DNA of 26,861 nt from a virus. Shown piece by piece: positions 25,211-26,861 of the stretch. The stretch is taken from positions 1-26,861 of the IMG/VR virus record IMGVR_UViG_3300047330_000021; one strand, given 5' to 3'. Position numbers and translations under genes: made by a program. The notes beneath the pieces are model-generated. The model saw nothing but the letters and a program-made list of their open reading frames with translations. It did no database searches and was not told where the DNA came from. Every line of letters begins with the position of its first letter. Position 1 is the stretch's first letter.

Positions 25211-25250
25211 CGCTCCGCACCTAAGGTGCTTTGCCACGCGAAGGAGCATT
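25211..25250 (+). repeat. Palindromic repeat copy C
   Basis: Same layout as copy B in the same orientation: CGCTCC, GCACC-TAA-GGTGC, TTTGC, then CACGCGAAGGAGCATT. The last block differs (CACGCGA for ACCGCTC), so the second internal pairing is damaged. Its last bases overlap the stop of the 50-residue gene. Confidence 0.75.
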
Positions 25251-25401
25251 AGTCCCCGGACTTGGGAACAGGGATCGAGAAGAGTTCGCAGAAGGCGCGA
25301 TGCAGTTTCAGATACTCCTGACGAGACCAGTTCTTGAGTTCAGCCGGAGTCGGCAGTTCATAGACTTGGGGCGTACCAGAGCGGGTGTCAATGATTTGCA
25401 T
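25249..25401 (-). CDS. Small protein of unknown function (50 residues)
   Basis: Translation: M-Q-I-I-D-T-R-S-G-T-P-Q-V-Y-E-L-P-T-P-A, E-L-K-N-W-S-R-Q-E-Y-L-K-L-H-R-A-F-C-E-L, F-S-I-P-V-P-K-S-G-D. A short strand then a helix suggests a small regulatory protein. AAAGGA lies six bases before the ATG. The start M-Q-I-I is similar to M-Q-M-Q-I-V of the 60-residue gene to its right. Its stop touches palindromic repeat copy C. No known family. Confidence 0.6.
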   Translation of the reverse strand: MQIIDTRSGTPQVYELPTPAELKNWSRQEYLKLHRAFCELFSIPVPKSGD

Positions 25402-25447
25402 TGATAATCCTTTCTTAACGGAGCAAGCTCCTTGCGTAGCGTACAGA

Positions 25448-25497
25448 GAAGTTGTTCAGCTTATCGATAGGCAGAGCGAAGTTGTTCAGCTTATCGA
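25448..25497 (+). repeat. 20-base direct repeat, two copies
   Basis: GAAGTTGTTCAGCTTATCGA is found at 25448-25467 and 25478-25497, with a 30-base period. It lies in the 208-base gap (25402-25609) between a terminator and the 50-residue gene. The gap otherwise has only a short GGAGC-TT-GCTCC hairpin and a weak promoter-like TTGACC/GATAAG on the - strand. A regulator-binding site is a likely but unproven explanation. Confidence 0.75.
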
Positions 25498-25553
25498 AAA
25501 GTTGGCGAAGTCGGTCAATATCACTGGCTAGACCAGGGACGACCAGACACGAC

Positions 25554-25580
25554 AAAAACCCCGGCGGTTTCCCGCCAGGG
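25554..25580 (-). terminator. Rho-independent terminator after the right-end gene group
   Basis: On the - strand, CCCTGGCGG pairs with CCGCCGGGG (one U-G pair) around a GAAA tetraloop, followed by five T. It ends the leftward transcript from 26758-25610. Confidence 0.88.
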
Positions 25581-25609
25581 CATGTAATGTCATATCGTAA
25601 CAGGACCCT

Positions 25610-25792
25610 TTAGGTCATTCTATATTTAAACTTGTATTGTCCGGCGATGATTTGGACAGTCCCTTTATAGTTTTTACCTTCAAGGATGGACATGCAATGC
25701 GTGATGTTGTCAAAACCGATACCGATAAAATCGCCTTTGTCGGTGACAATATCAAAGTCATTGTCTTTTGTTTGAACGATTTGCATTTGCAT
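25610..25792 (-). CDS. Small protein of unknown function (60 residues)
   Basis: The protein reads M-Q-M-Q-I-V-Q-T-K-D-N-D-F-D-I-V-T-D-K, G-I-G-F-D-N-I-T-H-C-M-S-I-L-E-G, Y-K-G-T-V-Q-I-I-A-G-Q-Y-K-F-K-Y. It is an alternating beta-strand protein of a size seen in early phage genes. AAAGG is six bases ahead of the first ATG. It ends just before the terminator, so it closes the right-end operon. I do not recognise a family. Confidence 0.62.
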   Translation of the reverse strand: MQMQIVQTKDNDFDIVTDKGDFIGIGFDNITHCMSILEGKNYKGTVQIIAGQYKFKYRMT

Positions 25793-25805
25793 AACTAACC
25801 TTTCT

Positions 25806-25976
25806 TTAGTTGGTCTTGGCCAATTCCCGAAGCATTTTGTTAAGGGCCTTAGTGGCCTTTTTCTTTGCCTCGGTGTTGGCGAAGACTGGTGCCCTTGCCA
25901 TGACAGAACGGCCCTTGTCGTTATAAGCGGGTGTTAGCATGCGACGGCCAGAATTGGCAAACCTAATCGCTACCAT
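25806..25976 (-). CDS. Small basic protein of unknown function (56 residues)
   Basis: Translation: M-V-A-I-R-F-A-N-S-G-R-R-M-L-T-P-A-Y-N-D, K-G-R-S-V-M-A-R-A-P-V-F-A-N-T-E, A-K-K-K-A-T-K-A-L-N-K-M-L-R-E-L-A-K-T-N. The C-terminal half is a strongly basic amphipathic helix, which suggests nucleic-acid binding. AAAGGA lies eight bases before the ATG. It lies between two other early-type genes in the same direction. Confidence 0.62.
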   Translation of the reverse strand: MVAIRFANSGRRMLTPAYNDKGRSVMARAPVFANTEAKKKATKALNKMLRELAKTN

Positions 25977-26053
25977 TGTCCTTTTCCTTTCTCTTTTGCT
26001 CAGAATTGATAAGGCCCCTGCAAGTGAGGGTATTAGGTGTGGAGCAAAACTCC

Positions 26054-26758
26054 TTAAGCAGCAGCCTGTTCAGGCGTGGCAGAGACACTTTCGGGTTGGG
26101 CCAAGTCTTCACTCTTGGCAACCGGGTCGATCATTTCATCGGTTTCAGTCTGTTTCATGTTGGCTTCATCCTCGCTCCGCTCAGGAGCATTACGAGTGAG
26201 GCGTTCATTCTCCAAGTATGCCTCGATCTTGAAGTCTGGCAAGTCGACGCCACGGATATGGGTGGCAAACATGCGAGCAGCCAAGACGTCCGATTGGGCG
26301 ACTTCCTTTTTCTCGATGGCGGTATCGATACGCTTCGCGAACGAGCGATACATCTCGATAAGTTTCGAAAGATCGAGGGGTTGCTTGTCTTCAGTCTTCT
26401 TGTCGCCATGGAGGTGCCAAGGATTCTTGGATGCCTCGTCAATACGAAAGCCTCGTTCCGCCACCTTGCCGGACTTGTTGAGTTTGCCGGGCCAATCTGT
26501 CTCGTTTTTGACGACGATGGGAGAGTAGGTGCCGAACCAGGAAACAAGTTGAGCCCTCTGCTGAGTCCGCTTTTCAGTGGCCGGGATGGCGAAGACAAGA
26601 GTTTGGGCGAGGGTGACGTCACCATGCTCACGGGCATGATACATACAAGCAATTGCAGTATCCTGGACGAGATTGAGCCAAGCCGCTGCATTGGTTGCAA
26701 TGGTCTTGATATTGGTTTTTACTTCTTCTTTTGAAAGAAATGCAGTCGATTTTGTCAT
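26054..26758 (-). CDS. Phage early-type protein of unknown function (234 residues)
   Basis: The first ~110 residues (V-K-T-N-I-K-T-I-A-T-N-A-A-A-W-L-N-L-V-Q, H-G-D-V-T-L-A-Q-T-L-V, A-Q-L-V-S-W-F-G-T-Y-S-P) are helical and look like a domain that recurs in phage hypothetical proteins: N-x-A-x-W then H-G-D-x-x-L-A. The C-terminal ~60 residues are acidic and Ala/Glu/Gln-rich. AAAGGA lies eight bases before the ATG. In its C-terminal region it carries a 19-base palindromic repeat (copy D). No enzymatic motif; it might be an inhibitor of a host process, which is only a guess. Confidence 0.6.
   Translation of the reverse strand: MTKSTAFLSKEEVKTNIKTIATNAAAWLNLVQDTAIACMYHAREHGDVTLAQTLVFAIPATEKRTQQRAQLVSWFGTYSPIVVKNETDWPGKLNKSGKVAERGFRIDEASKNPWHLHGDKKTEDKQPLDLSKLIEMYRSFAKRIDTAIEKKEVAQSDVLAARMFATHIRGVDLPDFKIEAYLENERLTRNAPERSEDEANMKQTETDEMIDPVAKSEDLAQPESVSATPEQAAA
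26173..26191 (+). repeat. Palindromic repeat copy D, short form, inside the 234-residue gene
   Basis: CGCTCCGCTCAGGAGCATT equals copy B with its central 21-base block (GCACC to GCACC) removed precisely. It encodes N-A-P-E-R-S on the - strand of the gene. Confidence 0.75.
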
Positions 26759-26861
26759 GGTAATAGTCCTTTACATACAAGACACTAAGGCTTGCGCCAA
26801 AGGTGGAGAATGCAGGGACCATATCAATTCTGACCTAACGATAATCCGCTAGGATTGAGAT

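Noticed and set aside
25013-25249. 78-codon - strand ORF starting within palindromic repeat copy C
   Set aside because: Its start is inside a repeat and it crosses hairpins and the pyrimidine leader; no Shine-Dalgarno.

Overview
The window is part of a tailed double-stranded DNA phage genome. The C-terminal end of a virion-type protein runs off the left edge, and a holin, endolysin and nested inner/outer membrane spanin pair follow. The spanins imply a Gram-negative host. Replication genes are phage T7-like (family A DNA polymerase, fused primase-helicase, gp2.5/DUF2815-like SSB) together with a B12-dependent (class II) ribonucleotide reductase. I saw no integrase, repressor, tRNA or CRISPR array, so a lytic lifestyle is likely, although only part of the genome is visible.

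Layout. Positions 1-866 are on the + strand (virion protein end, coiled-coil/membrane protein) and meet the opposing operon at a bidirectional terminator near 880-915. Nearly everything from 926 to 26758 is on the - strand, tightly packed with ATGA/TGATG overlaps. Read leftward in the direction of transcription, it holds: early-type small genes (26758-25610) ending in a rho-independent terminator; small genes and three tandem Ser-X repeat genes (25401-24015); a promoter at 23962-23990; a peptide-ligase/amidotransferase cluster (23853-14999); small Cys-rich genes; a promoter at 14253-14281; primase-helicase and DNA polymerase (14222-10522); a promoter at 9696-9724; SSB, nucleases and nucleotide-metabolism genes (9647-2341); and lysis genes (2164-926). 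The only + strand island inside this block (19915-20632) has two promoters, an HNH endonuclease and a structured leader with a 15-codon hydrophobic ORF.

How the genes work together. RNR, HD hydrolase and dATP/dGTP diphosphohydrolase shape the nucleotide pool. Polymerase, primase-helicase, SSB, a DEDD exonuclease, a PD-(D/E)XK nuclease and an endonuclease VII-like protein replicate and process DNA. Holin, glucosaminidase, spanins and a second wall hydrolase are lysis candidates. The cluster at 15148-23260 combines an ATP-grasp ligase, two glutamine-synthetase-fold amidoligases, a class II and a class I amidotransferase, and a gamma-glutamyl cyclotransferase, with uncharacterised partners. It looks like a pathway that makes or edits amide/gamma-glutamyl linkages on an unknown substrate.

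The most unusual structure is at 24138-24756: three head-to-tail genes, each with its own Shine-Dalgarno and ATG, whose bodies are degenerate hexanucleotide arrays encoding alternating Ser-X dipeptides. Also notable are a modular palindromic repeat that enters two coding regions, a family of near-identical sigma70 promoters in both orientations, and several genes of 37-56 codons reported here by direct translation.
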